A stretch of 64,000 nt of DNA. Origin: Monoplex corrugatus (Eukaryota; Mollusca; Gastropoda; Littorinimorpha; Ranellidae). The notes beneath the pieces were generated by a model. It searched no databases and was not told the origin of the DNA. It saw only the letters and a list, made by a program, of their open reading frames with translations. The stretch covers positions 35,087,167-35,151,166 of the forward strand of contig JAPXFY010000026.1 in assembly GCA_030674185.1 (NCBI GenBank), read 5' to 3'. Numbering within the stretch: position 1 is the stretch's first letter; the number at the start of each line of letters is the position of its first letter. Below are positions 1 to 12,175 of this stretch, piece after piece. A program made the position numbers and the translations under genes.

Positions 1-579
1 GTGGGGCACAAATTCAGGCAGCTGAACACAACCACTCAGGTCACCATTCAAAGTTTTACAAAAATTCCAAGAGAAGCCAAAAGCTTCCATGATGACTGAC
101 AGCAGAAATTGATGCAGATGAGAATAGGTTTGATAGCCAAAAACAAAATTAAAAGAGCCCAACAGATGAGAATAGGTTTGATAGACAAAAACAAAATTTA
201 AAAAAGCCCAGTTTGTTCTAATGTAATCATCCAAACCTGTCCCTATCCTGAGTGAAATGCCAACATCCCTACCTGAAATAAAAAGCAAAGCTCATCAGTT
301 CCATTCTCATTCCCACCCTGACACCAGTGCCAGATTTGAACCCTACAGCACAAAACTACTACAGGTACCTGTCAAAAAAGACTAAAATACATTGGCCATG
401 TTTCACACAGCAAGAACACAGACCTCATGGCAACCATCTTTGAAGGAAAAACAATGGCAAAAAGGAAGAACAGCAGACCTCAGACCTCAAATCTCATACA
501 TCGAGAACATAACCAACATCAGTGGCCTAAATATTTAAAAAAAATTGTCCACAAAAGTCACTTTGAGACAGGAAAAAGG
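1..579. other. Non-genic A-rich sequence with a 48-bp tandem duplication
   Basis: No coding region is supported. A 47-48 bp unit beginning gatgagaataggtttgata occurs twice in tandem (about 117-164 and 165-211) with few differences. The rest is A-rich single-copy-looking DNA. The right part may be a decayed upstream portion of the LINE remnant that follows, but I could not read a convincing protein in it. Confidence 0.5.
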
Positions 580-935
580 CCTGGAGGGAGATGATGATGT
601 CTAAGTGTGCAGCGGCCAACATCGAACTGGTGATGCCAACAGGTGAGACAGGTGAGACCCATCAGATGTGTTGCTCGAGAAGAAAATTCAACAACACCAG
701 GCACATCATCATCAAAAACACCAAGATCAGAAAGATAGTGAGACCATCAGTCCACCATTACATTCCTCAACAGAGAATTAAGTGGCTTGGTCATATGACC
801 AGAAGGACATCCCACCAGCTGGCTCAAAAAGCACATAAAAATATATCCAGATTTAAAGTGAGAGGCAGATTAAGAAAGACTGGATCGATCGCATAGAACA
901 GACCCTGATGCACATTGAATTTCTCCATTCAGGCC
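580..935 (+). mobile_element. RTE-like LINE ORF2 C-terminal remnant
   Basis: The reading around 765-895 gives QQRIKWLGHMTRR followed by a basic RGRLRK stretch, and after a frame change KDWIDRIEQTL. This resembles the region downstream of the reverse transcriptase in many RTE-type LINEs, usually of the form 'RIKWLGHV.RR...GRPRKRWIDRV'. The frame is broken several times and there are no RT motifs, so this is a dead 3' fragment. Family assignment is by remembered motif only. Confidence 0.5.
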
Positions 936-1389
936 TTTTAGTTCACTGCTGCTCGATTCCTTTTCCCTGTGACACCAATGATCATGATGGAACAAACGGA
1001 AGAATAAAAGAAAGAAGAAGAAAACGCAGTCATCCTAAATGAGTTTATCTTGTCTATGTATGGCATTTTTCCCACTTCACACTATCAGAGGCAGATGTTG
1101 CCTTTCTCTCCAGCCACAAGCTCAGTTATCAGTTTCATCAGATAACGATGATTTTGTTTGAATTGAATGGTCAACAATGCTACAACCTGTTGCAAACACA
1201 TACACATATCTAGCTCAGAATCCTGTATGTTGTTTTGTTGATACATGTGCACACAAAACACGCACTGTTTGTATGTCTGTGAATACTTCTATTCATTTAT
1301 ATTATTTTGCTCTTCTTTACATTATTATTCATAATATCAATGACATAATACTAATTACTATGGTTCCAAACACTTTATTTCATTTCATT

Positions 1390-1450
1390 TTGATGAAATG
1401 GTTATGGCTTTGGTTATGTTCTTAGCAGTCGGCTAGGCTTTAAACACTAA
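1390..1450 (+). mobile_element. 3' end of SINE-like family A
   Basis: The end gcagtcggctaggctttaaa matches the 3' end of the family A repeats seen at 38.9 kb (gcagtcggctgggctttaaa) and 39.8 kb. It is followed by an AAT/AAC-rich tail (1450-1515), as in other copies. Only the last 60 bases are recognisable. Confidence 0.5.
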
Positions 1451-1809
1451 TAATGATGATGATGATAATAACAACAACAACCTAACAATAATAATAATAG
1501 TGATAATAACATAGTAGTAGTAATAACACATACACAATATATCTCCTAGCTCAGAATCCTGTATGTTATTTGTGTGTATATATGTGCACACAAAGCACGC
1601 ACTGTTTATCCCCTTGGCCATATCACCTGAGGTGGGTGTCGACGTAAAAACTGAACCAAATCGAATCCAATCAATTTCATTTCTTTCTCTGCTTTTTATC
1701 TCTCTCTGTTTTACTGGACTGAAAGTTTGTTTATGTTCTATTCCTGTAAAAGTGCAACAAGCATGTTCTCGACACGGATCCCTTGCACTATATAAATGAA
1801 ATTATTATA

Positions 1810-1986
<177 letters not shown>

Positions 1987-2224
1987 TTTGTTCATCACAA
2001 CATGCTCTGTAATAATTTAGTGTTTACTAATTAATCAAAAAGCACATACCTAACAGTAAACTTCATATATAAAAAAAAGATGTCCACTCATACTTAGAAG
2101 TAGTTAGAGATCTAAGTCCAAAACTTCCAGTTATACTCTCATACCCACTATCTAATGCAGCAGGTCAGCACTAAAAACCTGCTATTTTTATGTTTTTACA
2201 ATCATTAGTACTGCCATTATTATT

Positions 2225-2250
2225 ACTGTTGTTATTATAGCTACTACTAC

Positions 2251-2293
<43 letters not shown>

Positions 2294-2372
2294 CATCATT
2301 AGTATTATTATTATCATTATTGTCGTTGTTGTTGTTGCTGCTGCTGTTGTTGTTGTTATTGTTGTTGTTAGT
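2225..2372. repeat. (ATT)n/(GTT)n/(GCT)n trinucleotide repeat
   Basis: A run of ATT grades into GTT and CTG units. It abuts the 3' end of the minus-strand family A repeat at 2372, so it is probably the expanded tail of that insertion. Confidence 0.9.
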
Positions 2373-2965
2373 CAACATAGCCCAGCTGACTGCTATGAGC
2401 ATAACCAGGGCCATAAGCATAACCATTTCATCAAAACACACCCTGGAAAAGACAAAACCTGGAAGAGAATTTAGTACACATTACATTGCATTCATGCAAA
2501 TGATCCAAGGACGTGGTCCTGGCATTCAGAAACATAACAAAGCACACAAAAAACATAAACAAAAACTACCATATAGTACCTAAAATTGCTACTAAGAGTT
2601 CACATTTCCTGAGAACTAAAAGTATAATAAAATATATATTTTGTAGTTGTATCCAATTATATCATCCTAACAGAAAGTACGTAGGGGCTTTATGGAAGAC
2701 ACAAAGGTGCATGGACAAGCAAGGCAGAAAAATGAGAAAGGAAGAGATGACAAAAAGCAAACAGCACAATAGAAACAAAGAAAGTAACAGAACACACACA
2801 GCACGATAGAAACAAAGAAAGTAACAGAACACACACAGCAGATAGAAACAAAGAAAGTAACAGAACACACACAGCATGATAGAAACAAAGAAAGTAACAG
2901 AACAAAGGAAATTTTTAGCACAGGGAGACATTCTATTGCTGGAAGTCATTGCACACAAGGAGAAG
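2372..2965 (-). mobile_element. SINE-like family A copy, minus strand, with internal 37-bp array
   Basis: The left edge (catagcccagctgactgcta) is the reverse complement of the family A 3' end, and the segment at 2672-2925 (agaaagtacgtag, gacaagcaaggcaga, caaaggaaatttttagca) parallels 40150-40275. Inside it, a roughly 37-bp unit containing gatagaaacaaagaaagtaa is repeated about four times (2761-2902). This copy is diverged. There is no coding potential. Confidence 0.55.
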
Positions 2966-3289
2966 AACAATATGAACTAAAATTGAAGCCAAGCGAAGAA
3001 GACGATATTCTACAGTAATAACATTGCAAAAGAAAACTTGTGAATATGATTTTAAGCAAGACTGAGACAGGCACATGTCTGTGTTGACAATGTTTTACCC
3101 AATAGCACCAAAGATTTCTTTAAATGTTAAAAAGATAATTAGAAAGCAACAAAACATTGCAACAGATAATAAAATGTATGAACAATTTCTACAAATTTCT
3201 TTTTCTACCAACCCCTTCTTTCTTCTTCTCTGTGCTGTGCTGTTTAATACATGGTCGGTGGAACAAATCACCCTGTCTTCCATCAGCAT

Positions 3290-5040
3290 CATCAAGTTTG
3301 ATGGTAGCTGCTGCAGCAGCTGTCACAAAAACTCTCCTCCTTTATCTTCTAACCTCTGATATTGGTGATGCTGTCCACAGGAGATGGGTGGTCTGATTTC
3401 TTTTGGCCTCAACTTTTCCTTGAAAACTGTTCGTCATTAGTCTTGTCTTGGAGTTCTAGGCAGCATGACAGATTTATTTCATTTTTCTTTTGTTGATTTC
3501 TGATTTCTGCCTGCAGTTCATGTCAGACTGCAAGTTTGTTCTTGTTAAATTTTTTTCAATCAATCCATTTAACTCTAAGACGCCACCTGTAGAACCACAT
3601 CTCTGCTGCAACAGTCTTTTTTTCATCCGCTTTTCTGCATGTCCAGGCTTCACAGCTATATCGCATTACCACCATTTGTGTTTTGCCATTCTACTCTTAT
3701 TTTGATATCTTTAGCACAGGTGCCATCATGAACTTTGACTACGCCTAAATATTAACACTCACTCACATTTTCTAATGAAATCTTGTTGATTTGAATCTCG
3801 ATATGCTTGCCTTTCTTCTCCTTCTAGGAGCATTATTTTTGTCTTCTTGGCATTTAGATTTAGACAGCCTTCTGGCCTGCAGCATATACACTGTAAAGAA
3901 TTCTTTTCATGCTTATGATTTTGTCCAACATCAGTGCAGTATCATCAGCATATCCATTTGTAGATTTATGATGTTTCAACCGCCAATGTTTATTCCCATG
4001 TCTCCAGTATCTGCTTCTCTCACAACCTGCTCCATGCAGATGTTGAAGAGATGAGGTGAGAGGATGCAGCCTTGATAAACTTCTTTCTTGATGCTAAAAT
4101 ATTTGCATTTTTGCTTATACCATCTAATTTTGCTTTCTGGTCATTGCATCGGGCTGCAATAAGGAAATCAGATGTTCAGGGAAGCCCATCTTCTTTATGG
4201 TATCCAAAAGATCTTGATCTTTGAAGATTCTTGATCTCGAATCTGGATATACGTCAAATTTAGTTTACCGTTTTGTCCCATTTTGCTCATGTGCCTTCAA
4301 TCTTAATTCTGCAGTCAGCAGTATGTGTGATCTGACTCACAATCCATGCGTTTCTGTACTTCTCTCCAGGGAATATCTATGTCTAATGTCTGTACTGTGG
4401 CTACTTGAAGACAGTGTTAGCTATGACAAGATCATTTGCTGAAAAAAGACACTAACATGTCTCCAGTCCACGTTTGTTATGTTCACTCAGCCCACAAGGC
4501 CCATTTCAACACTGTCTTCTTCTTTTACGACCTCTGCATTCAGATCAACCAGGATTATACACATATTTTTGTTTGGTACGTCGTCTTTCACTGTTTGTTG
4601 GTCACTGCAAAATTGTTCTATCATTTCTTCTCATCTGGTAGATGGGGGTTCATATACTTGGATGATGTTTAAGGTGGCAGGCTTGAAGTTGATGTTAAGC
4701 TTCACTGTTACAATGCGATTGCTAAAAGAGTTGTAATTTTTAAGGGCAGATGCATGACGCTTGTCCAGAACAATAGTGACTCCATTGGAGTCTTTCTCAT
4801 TTCTGCAGTGAACAATATGCGGCCATGTAATATAAAGAAACCACTACAGCTCCATCTGACTGCACACAATCCAGTTATGTTTATTTTATTGCTCCATATG
4901 TTCTTCAAGTAAGAGTTCATGTTTGCCCAATTTTCTCATGGTCCTGATGTTCCAAGTACCAACAGTTATGATAACTCTCTGTCTCTTAAGTAAGTTTCAA
5001 TGAAGAGACTCAACATGCCTGCTTCTTACAATTTACAGCA
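3290..5040 (-). mobile_element. Decayed RTE-like LINE with endonuclease and RT remnants
   Basis: Read on the minus strand, 5035-4700 resembles the start of an RTE-type apurinic endonuclease (ITVGTWN-like start, then ITGLCAVRW). The segment around 3990-3840 resembles the RT YADD region (YADDTALMLDKI), and 3640-3560 the downstream block (LLQQRCGS). Stops and frameshifts are numerous. A second fragment of the same 3' part (ggcctcaac.tctccttg block) occurs at about 32.3-32.5 kb. It is non-functional. Confidence 0.55.
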
Positions 5041-5137
5041 TGATATACTGTCAAAAAGCAACCTTGTGCAAAAATGTTGTGTGTGTGTTTTTTTGTTTGT
5101 TTGTTTTTTGTTTTGTTTTGTTTTTGTTTTGGTGTGT

Positions 5138-5195
5138 GTGTTCGTTCGTTCTTTGATTTAACGTCTTTTCACTCTGAGTGATATTAGACGGAGGG
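5138..5195 (-). repeat. LINE 3'-tail motif (also at 7353 and 28036)
   Basis: The block ttcgttcgttctttgattta...cactctgagtgatattaga recurs almost unchanged at 7353-7405 and in part at 28036-28070, always in the same orientation. Here it lies at the 3' edge of the minus-strand LINE remnant, next to a GTTT-rich tail, as expected for a LINE 3' terminus. Confidence 0.55.
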
Positions 5196-7330
5196 AGGGG
5201 GGAATAAAAACTGAATACATAAAATAAAATGTAGAACGATAGTTGGACGGGTTGGATTGGGGCAGAGGGGAGACAGAGTAAAAAGACATAAGTAGGTGGA
5301 AGAACAGAAAAATGGAACGAAAACTTAACACTAACAATTAACTTCAACAATGTGAAGGGAAATTTTAATACTAAAACACAAACCGCATAAAGTTAAGTAA
5401 TACATTAACAGGACTGTTAACTAATGATTCTGAAATTTTAACTAACAAAGATTGATCTGATGTAACTTTTTGGAAATGAATTTCAGAATACTTTTCTTGA
5501 GTAAGCATTTTCGGTAAAAAAGAACGTAGCATTTTGCAGTAGAATAAGCAGTGAACCAGTGTGAACTGTTCACCACAAATACACTTGACATTTTTACAAT
5601 ATTTTGTTTTCAATGCCTTTAGCTGAATACGAAAACTAACAGCAACAATCGATCCCCAATGATTCATGGAAGAATACTGCAATTTTTTACATGTATACAT
5701 TTTGAATGGTAAGTTTTACCATTTGTTGTGACACAAACTGTTCATTTAAATGTTCATAAAATCGAGACAATGAGGCTGATTCGAGCAGGTTGCAAGCCTC
5801 TTTTACGGAAGTATGAACATGTAATGCTATAGAATTATCAGAATTCTGCGCGCCTTGCTTTGCTGTCTGTCAACTACTTTGTTGCTGTGAAGACCAATGT
5901 GAGAAGGCACCCAGCATAAACTGATATCTGTACCTTTGACCCTTAAACGATGTATAAGATGATTTGCCTCAGTAATTAAATCAGGTCTTGTGTCGGCATC
6001 AAAAGACTGTAAGGCATATAATACAGATTTTGAGCCAACAAAGAAAACTACTTTGAAAGACACAGGTTTTAAGATTTATAGATAGTGCAATGCTTGTATA
6101 ATACTATTAATAGCGACTAATTCCGCTGGTAAGATAGATATGTTTGCCCCATCGAAAAATGACTTTTTTATTTTAAATTTTGGAACATAAAATGCTGCTC
6201 CAGCACATTTATTTTCTAAGACTGATCCATCAGTAAAAATATGAAGGTGGGTACGGTATTTTTCATCGATGTGTTCTCTTGCTGTGGATATCGAAATGTT
6301 GACGTTTTCAGATTTCTTAGCGTCTGTAATCAATATCAAAAGAGGCTTTTAGCATTTCCCATGTAGGGATAGGCGTTGTTGATGGTGTCTCAGCTATTTC
6401 ATCCATATCTATGTTAGACTGTTTGACCAAGTCAGATATGTAAGTTGCAACAGTCATTTGTGATGAAATGCTTTTTGCTCGCTTTGGAAAGTCAACATCA
6501 GACCTGATTTTAATTTCCTTACTCACAAAATTGTCCATTTGTGAAGAGTTCTAACTGCAAATTTTGCTGTCGCTAGCTCACGATAGTTGTTCAAAGGCAG
6601 AATTCTAGCAACTTTGTACGTTTCCAGATTAGAAGCATGAGTAGGGACACCTAGAGCAATTTTAATACTTTTGCAGTCTAAGCTTTGTATCTTCTCTAAT
6701 AAATATTTTGGTGCACTGAAGAACACTTCTTGTACAGAGGATAATTTAGATCATGCAACTGCTGTTGATAGATGAATTAGTATGTTTGTATCCATTCCCC
6801 AAGGTAATCTGTTTATTATCTTTAGAAAATTTAAGGCTTTTCTTGCTTTTGTTGAAATATAATCAAAATGGACATTCCAGTTTAATTTCAATGTCATAAA
6901 GACTCCCAGAAATTTTACAACATGTTTGTAATGTAACACTTCACCAAGCAATCTGAAAGTAGGCAAGTTACTTAAACTTAAGTACCACCAGGATTAAATT
7001 GCATCATGTTAGTTTTTTCCGCTGACAACGACAGACCATTTTCTAACATGTAGTTTCCAAGATTATCAAGATCAGATTGATACAACTTCCTAATGTAATT
7101 CTGCGCTCTCTGTGGAGTTGTCTTTTTTAAAGTAATATTCATCCAAATACATATATATATATAATCAGCATACTGTGCCAAAACAACACGATTTGAGAGT
7201 GCTTTAGGAAGATCCTGTATAAGGTCAAGGATATTAAATAGAAGCGGTGCTATCACTGAATCTTGTGGAATTCCCATATCAAGATGTCATGAAGTAGAAT
7301 AACTAGTTCCCACTCTTGCCTGAACAGTTC
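5196..7330 (-). mobile_element. Decayed I/Nimb-like LINE ORF2 with RT, RNase H and zinc knuckle
   Basis: Consecutive minus-strand fragments, in order from 7277 down to 5371, show these parts. First, an RT block with GIPQDSVIAPLLFNI and QYADY (the catalytic YADD is changed). Next, the post-RT segment (KFLGVFMTLKLNWNVHF). Next, an RNase H domain (HIFTDGSV, ILPAELVAI, then LCWVPSHIGLHSNKV). Last, a terminal Cys/His motif (CICGEQFTLVHCLFYC). RT plus RNase H is typical of I/Nimb-type LINEs, which are common in molluscs. The 5' half (endonuclease, ORF1) is missing, and at least six frameshifts separate the pieces. It is a pseudogene. Confidence 0.75.
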
Positions 7331-7352
7331 TATTGGCTAAAAAGACTTAATG

Positions 7353-7410
7353 TAATGTGTGTGTGTTCGTTCGTTCTTTAATTTAACGTCTGTTCACTAT
7401 GAGTGATATT
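7353..7410 (-). repeat. Second copy of LINE 3'-tail motif
   Basis: Nearly identical to 5138-5195 and in the same direction, so the I/Nimb-like remnant lies between two direct copies. It may be the 3' end of an earlier head-to-tail insertion. Confidence 0.5.
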
Positions 7411-7420
7411 GGATGGATGG

Positions 7421-7422
<2 letters not shown>

Positions 7423-7457
<35 letters not shown>

Positions 7458-7471
7458 TGTATGTGTGCGCG

Positions 7472-7532
<61 letters not shown>

Positions 7533-7612
7533 TGTGTGTGTGTGTGTGTGTGTGGTGGTGTGTGCACGCATGCATGCATATGTACGTGTGTGTGCATGCG
7601 CACATGTGTGCG
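7423..7612. repeat. (GT)n microsatellite with GCGC/GCAT interruptions
   Basis: Long GT tract with internal GCGCGT segments, ending in tgcacgcatgcatgcatatg. Strongly alternating purine/pyrimidine. ORFs here are artefacts. Confidence 0.95.
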
Positions 7613-7699
7613 TAATATTCATCTCTGTGTGCATTTATTACAATAATTTTTTCAAACACAATAGAATTATACATGTCTCACTCTGTGGGGCTGACATGA

Positions 7700-8285
7700 T
7701 GTAGACACACACTTGCCCATCCTTGGCCTGTATAATAAATTCATCGCACACACAGCATTTATATTGCATGCAATGTTTGCTTGGCACTTTTATCCTTACA
7801 ATACATTGCTTGACACCTTTATCCGTCTCCCTTTCTCTGAACCTTGGGTACAAAATAATTTGACTTCAGTCTGATTGCCCACTTGAATGACCAATCAATG
7901 GTTTTTAACATGAGGTGTGGTAATCCCATTACAGACTAGGAAGAGCAATAATCCACAATGTGTGGATAAGTAGTACAAACTAGCAAAGTACACTGTACTT
8001 GATCACTGATCAATGAGCCACTCCTAGTCAATGGGCATGACCTACAGTAAAGTGCTTCCACAAAGAGACAGATGAAAAACATAGCAAAGTAACTATTCTC
8101 AGTCTGTTGTGCTCCATATTTTGCATGGGTGATCACACAAGCCATAGAACTAGAAGAGGCCATCATTTACAATATTACAATAATTAGTCCAATACTAACA
8201 AATGACGGTCACAGTCGGTTTAGTTTCCAGTAGTAATCAGGTAGTGCTTTAGTTTAACTCGTAGCTGTTACTGACAGATCATGTG
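7700..8285. other. Non-genic stretch, nothing recognised
   Basis: Moderately AT-rich DNA without convincing exons, repeats or splice-bounded ORFs. Confidence 0.4.
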
Positions 8286-8469
8286 TTAACCCTTTGACTC
8301 CCACACCCTACTCACCAAGGGCAAAAACTTAATTCATTGAGTCCCTCACCTTATCCACTAGCTTCCTGCAGGAAGCTGGTGGATAGGGTGAGGAAGTCAA
8401 AGAGTTAAGACTTAGTTTTTGCTTTGCTGGCATGATCAACAATGCAAGGTGCGGGAGTCAAAAGGTTAA
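8286..8469. mobile_element. TTAA nested-palindrome MITE, copy 1
   Basis: Starts TTAACCCTTTGACTCCC and ends GGGAGTCAAAAGGTTAA. The centre is a perfect short palindrome (gcttcctgcaggaagc) flanked by ccactagcttcc / ggaagctggtggataggg arms. The left outer arm is collapsed to a 'caagggcaaaaact' form, and the right outer arm is full (tttgctttgctggcatgatcaac). TTAA ends suggest a piggyBac-type non-autonomous element. See the first finding. Confidence 0.8.
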
Positions 8470-8934
8470 GCTCCAACACTTTACTGAGAAGACTAAACAA
8501 AACAGACTATGGCCAATTTACTGTAAACTACGATATGATCAGTGATCAATTTATTGCCAACGTAAACAGAGTATATCAAACAGTATATTGAATTGTGTAG
8601 CAAAGGAAAACATGAGTAACCCTTTCTTGTTTTTTAACTCTACCCCTCCCTTAAGTCCCCTTGCAAAGAAGATTCATTTCTTTGAAATCAGTCGTGTTGC
8701 ACATAGAAAAATGCAAACTTACATCCAAATCACCCATAGCGTATGACATACACTGGTAAAGCAGAACATGAAATTATGCATCACTGGCAACAAAAGTTTA
8801 CAAAAAGTTTTCTTTTTAACGCGAAAGTTAGGTCCTAACTCCTGAATATATTTCAGTCATGGAACAACAATCATATTATCTCCCCTGACGGATCAATAGA
8901 TAATCCAACACTGACACATGCACAGAGACATGTT
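8470..8934. other. Non-genic stretch, nothing recognised
   Basis: AT-rich single-copy-looking DNA with no supported exon. Confidence 0.4.
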
Positions 8935-9111
<177 letters not shown>

Positions 9112-9129
9112 TGTACACACAATCTGCTA

Positions 9130-9480
9130 TTTACACTTGTAACAATAAAATGCATCTAAATTTCACATATATATTCTGTTTGACAGAACAGGTGGTGGAA
9201 TCAGCACATCAAAATCACATATAATGATATATATTCAGTGCAATAGCATTAAAATTAAGTGAAGCTGGTAGTGCAAAACAAATGTCTCCTCTGCTATATA
9301 CTCTTGTAGTTGTAACAACAAAAAGCATACATTTAAATTCCACATACTTGTTTGAAAGAACAGGGGGTGGAATTAGCACATCAAAACCATATATTATAAG
9401 CAACAGCAGTGAAATTAAGTAAAGCTGGTACTGGTGGTAGTCCAAAACAAATGTCTACCCATCTTCATTCTTGTGCATCT
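9130..9480. repeat. Approximately 170-bp tandem duplication
   Basis: Two diverged direct copies (about 9134-9301 and 9302-9480) share tttgacagaacaggtggtgg / tttgaaagaacagggggtgg, aattagcacatcaaaa, gaaattaagt.aagctggta and aaaacaaatgtct. No coding function is visible. Confidence 0.75.
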
Positions 9481-9484
9481 ATCA

Positions 9485-10270
9485 CAATAAGAAATTTCAA
9501 CATTTCTGTAATACTAATCCACTAGAGTAGTGAGATTTTAAAAGCACGGGTGCTGAGGCCTTTTGTGGCCTGAACTGATTGACAGAAATATTTACCAGAC
9601 ATCTAAACATGTTATACCGTTAGCTGAATCATGTATGTCACTGAATAGAATTTAGGCCTGTGGATCTATTTTCCTGGCAGATACAATGTCAAAATGTTTC
9701 TAGACTGCATCAGTGCATGTAAAGCGCTTGCACGCAACGCTTAGAGAATTTGGGTTAAGTAATTTTTTGCTATGTTCTTTGTTAAGTCAGTCGTAGTTTG
9801 TGACCATGTGTATTCTAGGACTCATTAACATTAAATTAATCATGAGTACAGCCTACACATAATGTTGTCTAACATTGCATACTGAGTCAGTGAGTGTAAA
9901 TTCGTGTGTTCGCTAGCATTCATTTGTTACACACAAAAATAGAAAGAAAACACTTATTTAATTCACAAAACAAGACAAAATATTAGGTAGGACTTCTTGT
10001 TGTTGATGTCTTTAAGGTCTTAAGTTCTGTGTAGACCTATTTGTTTAGAACTTTGTCTTCTTTAGCGTTCATTTGACAATGGTCAGTTGGCCGAAAATTT
10101 GCCTTTCTTGTTTTCTGAACAAATGCATTCTCACATTAAATCATAGACTGAATTGAAAGACAACAAAATGATTGATTTTCGGACCTGTTATCAGTTGAGG
10201 TATAGACTATGTGAATTTAGCTCAGAAGTTTGGTAGTACCGCACGTGGCCTGTTTTGACGCCATTTTGTA
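9485..10270. other. Non-genic stretch, nothing recognised
   Basis: AT-rich, with no splice-bounded ORF or repeat recognised. Confidence 0.4.
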
Positions 10271-10275
10271 GCCGG

Positions 10276-10515
<240 letters not shown>

Positions 10516-11265
10516 GCCCTTGGCACTGACCATTCCACTCAACATATCACCATAGGGTTTAATAAACAAGCCTAAATACAAATGTAAACATAACTAAGGA
10601 TTCTAAACATAAAAAATAGCCCAAATTACTTAAAACTGCTTCTTTACATCACATTTTCTTTGAGACAAAAACGCAGTCAACCATCATCATCATCACTATG
10701 TGCCCTGCAGCATGGCATTTGGCCCTCCATATTTACCTATCCCTTGTCGCCGCAAGCACATCTTCCACCTTCTCTGTCCTCAGCCACCCATGCAAGTCCA
10801 TCCAATGTTTTCTGCCCGGGTCTACCTGGTGCTCTCTTTCCCTCTAGTTTTCCTGTTGTGACCGGGTATTCTAATTCCCCTTTCATCATAAAATGGCCTA
10901 TAAATTATGCCTGTCTTTTCCTAATCTTCATTATCAATGATCTTCTTGTGTCTGCCTCCATCATTTGTTTTCTTTGCTGACCATGGAACTCTCAACATTT
11001 TTCTTAGAAACTACATCTCGGCTGCCTCAATCTTGTTCTGGTTTTGCAGTCAATACATGCCCAATTATCAAACCTGAGAGAAAGTATTATCATATTATGG
11101 CTTTATAAAACACATACATGTATGTGAATGGACAAGCATGGCAAAAAATGACAGGAAGCGATGACAGAATGCAAAGGAGCAAGGCAGAAACACAGACAGT
11201 AGTAACAGAAATGGAGACATTTCTTGAACAGAATTTTCCACAAGGTGGGGATACTATTATTTTTT
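10516..11265 (-). mobile_element. SINE-like family A copy, minus strand, split by a LINE fragment
   Basis: The parts 10516-10680 (tggcactgaccattccactc..., cctaaattacttaaaactgcttct) and 11055-11265 (atgcccaattatcaaacc...gagaaagta, gcaaggcagaaa) align in order with 39950-40110 and 40120-40310 of another copy. The sequence between them is an unrelated LINE fragment, so the two halves are one interrupted element. Confidence 0.65.
10682..11058 (-). mobile_element. RTE-like LINE 3' fragment nested in family A
   Basis: Closely similar to 49066-49440: shared blocks are tgccctgcagcatggc.tt, gtctacctggtgctctctttccctc and cctcataaaatggcctataaat-like. The minus-strand reading contains a degenerate form of the IGHFMRKG..EHLVTMGKLEGKR motif, the tail of an RTE-type ORF2. 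It interrupts a family A copy and is therefore younger than that insertion. Confidence 0.65.
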
Positions 11266-11296
11266 TATTAATAGTATTATTCATACTGATACTGTG

Positions 11297-11470
11297 ATAG
11301 TTTCAGTTTCAGTTTCTCGAGATGACGTCTCCGCACTCAGAACAAATTCCATATGCACTAACATCACAGGTGCCACGTGTATGGTGATCGTGGCACATGC
11401 CTTAAGCCTGCACATAAACCCATAAGCTGGCCAGGTCCTGAGGCCCTACCTAGACTATGTTTTAGTACTT
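11297..11470 (+). repeat. SINE-like family E copy 1
   Basis: Begins gtttcagtttcagtttctcgagatgacgtc and continues catatgcactaac.tcacaggtgccac and aagcctgcacataaaccca..agctggccaggtcctga. The same order of blocks occurs at 44965-45145 and, more diverged, at 47703-47880. There is no internal ORF, and the pattern is that of a dispersed short element. Confidence 0.65.
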
Positions 11471-11609
11471 TTACCTAGTCTATATTTTATACTGGTATTT
11501 TATCAGCCTACCACTGGAATGATCTTGGTTACATGTAAATGACAAATGTATGTGTGCATCTTACCTTCAAAAAAGGAACATATATAGAAAGTAAATAAAT
11601 AAATAATTA

Positions 11610-11681
11610 AAGGTCTGAATTACAACACAACTAGCTATTCTGTACAAGGTCTGAATTACAACACAACTAGCTATTCTGTAC
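11610..11681. repeat. Perfect 36-bp tandem duplication
   Basis: The 36-base unit beginning aaggtctgaattacaacaca occurs twice back-to-back with no mismatch, which suggests a recent duplication. Confidence 0.9.
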
Positions 11682-11682
11682 A

Positions 11683-12175
11683 AACTTGTCTCACACGGCA
11701 GAACCCCCCATCCCCCACCTAGTCAATGCCCAAATGCTCAACCATCTATCAACTAAGTGAAGACATATTTTCTTAATCACAGATAAGCAAGCAAGCAAGT
11801 GAATAAGAAGTAAGTAGGTGAATAATTAGATACAAAATAAAGTATACCTATGTAGATAAATAAACACGTAAGAGATGAAAATAACAAATGACAGTAAATA
11901 CATGCATATATTCCACATGCCCGCACACAGACACACACATAAATATATATTAATAGATATATATATTACACACACGCATTCATACACACCCATATCGACA
12001 CAGCATGATGGCCGGCAACAACAGCTACAACTACAACAGCAGCAACAACATCAACAACACCAGCAAAGAGGAGACGCCCATATTATACATATCATGACAA
12101 ACTTACAGACATATTTGGATAACAATTAACAAACAGCCCACAAGCACACGCACAGACAGTTTGGCAAATCTGCTT
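11683..12175. other. Non-genic, simple-repeat-rich stretch
   Basis: Short TAAA, TATA, CACA and CAACAG runs; no gene supported. Confidence 0.4.
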
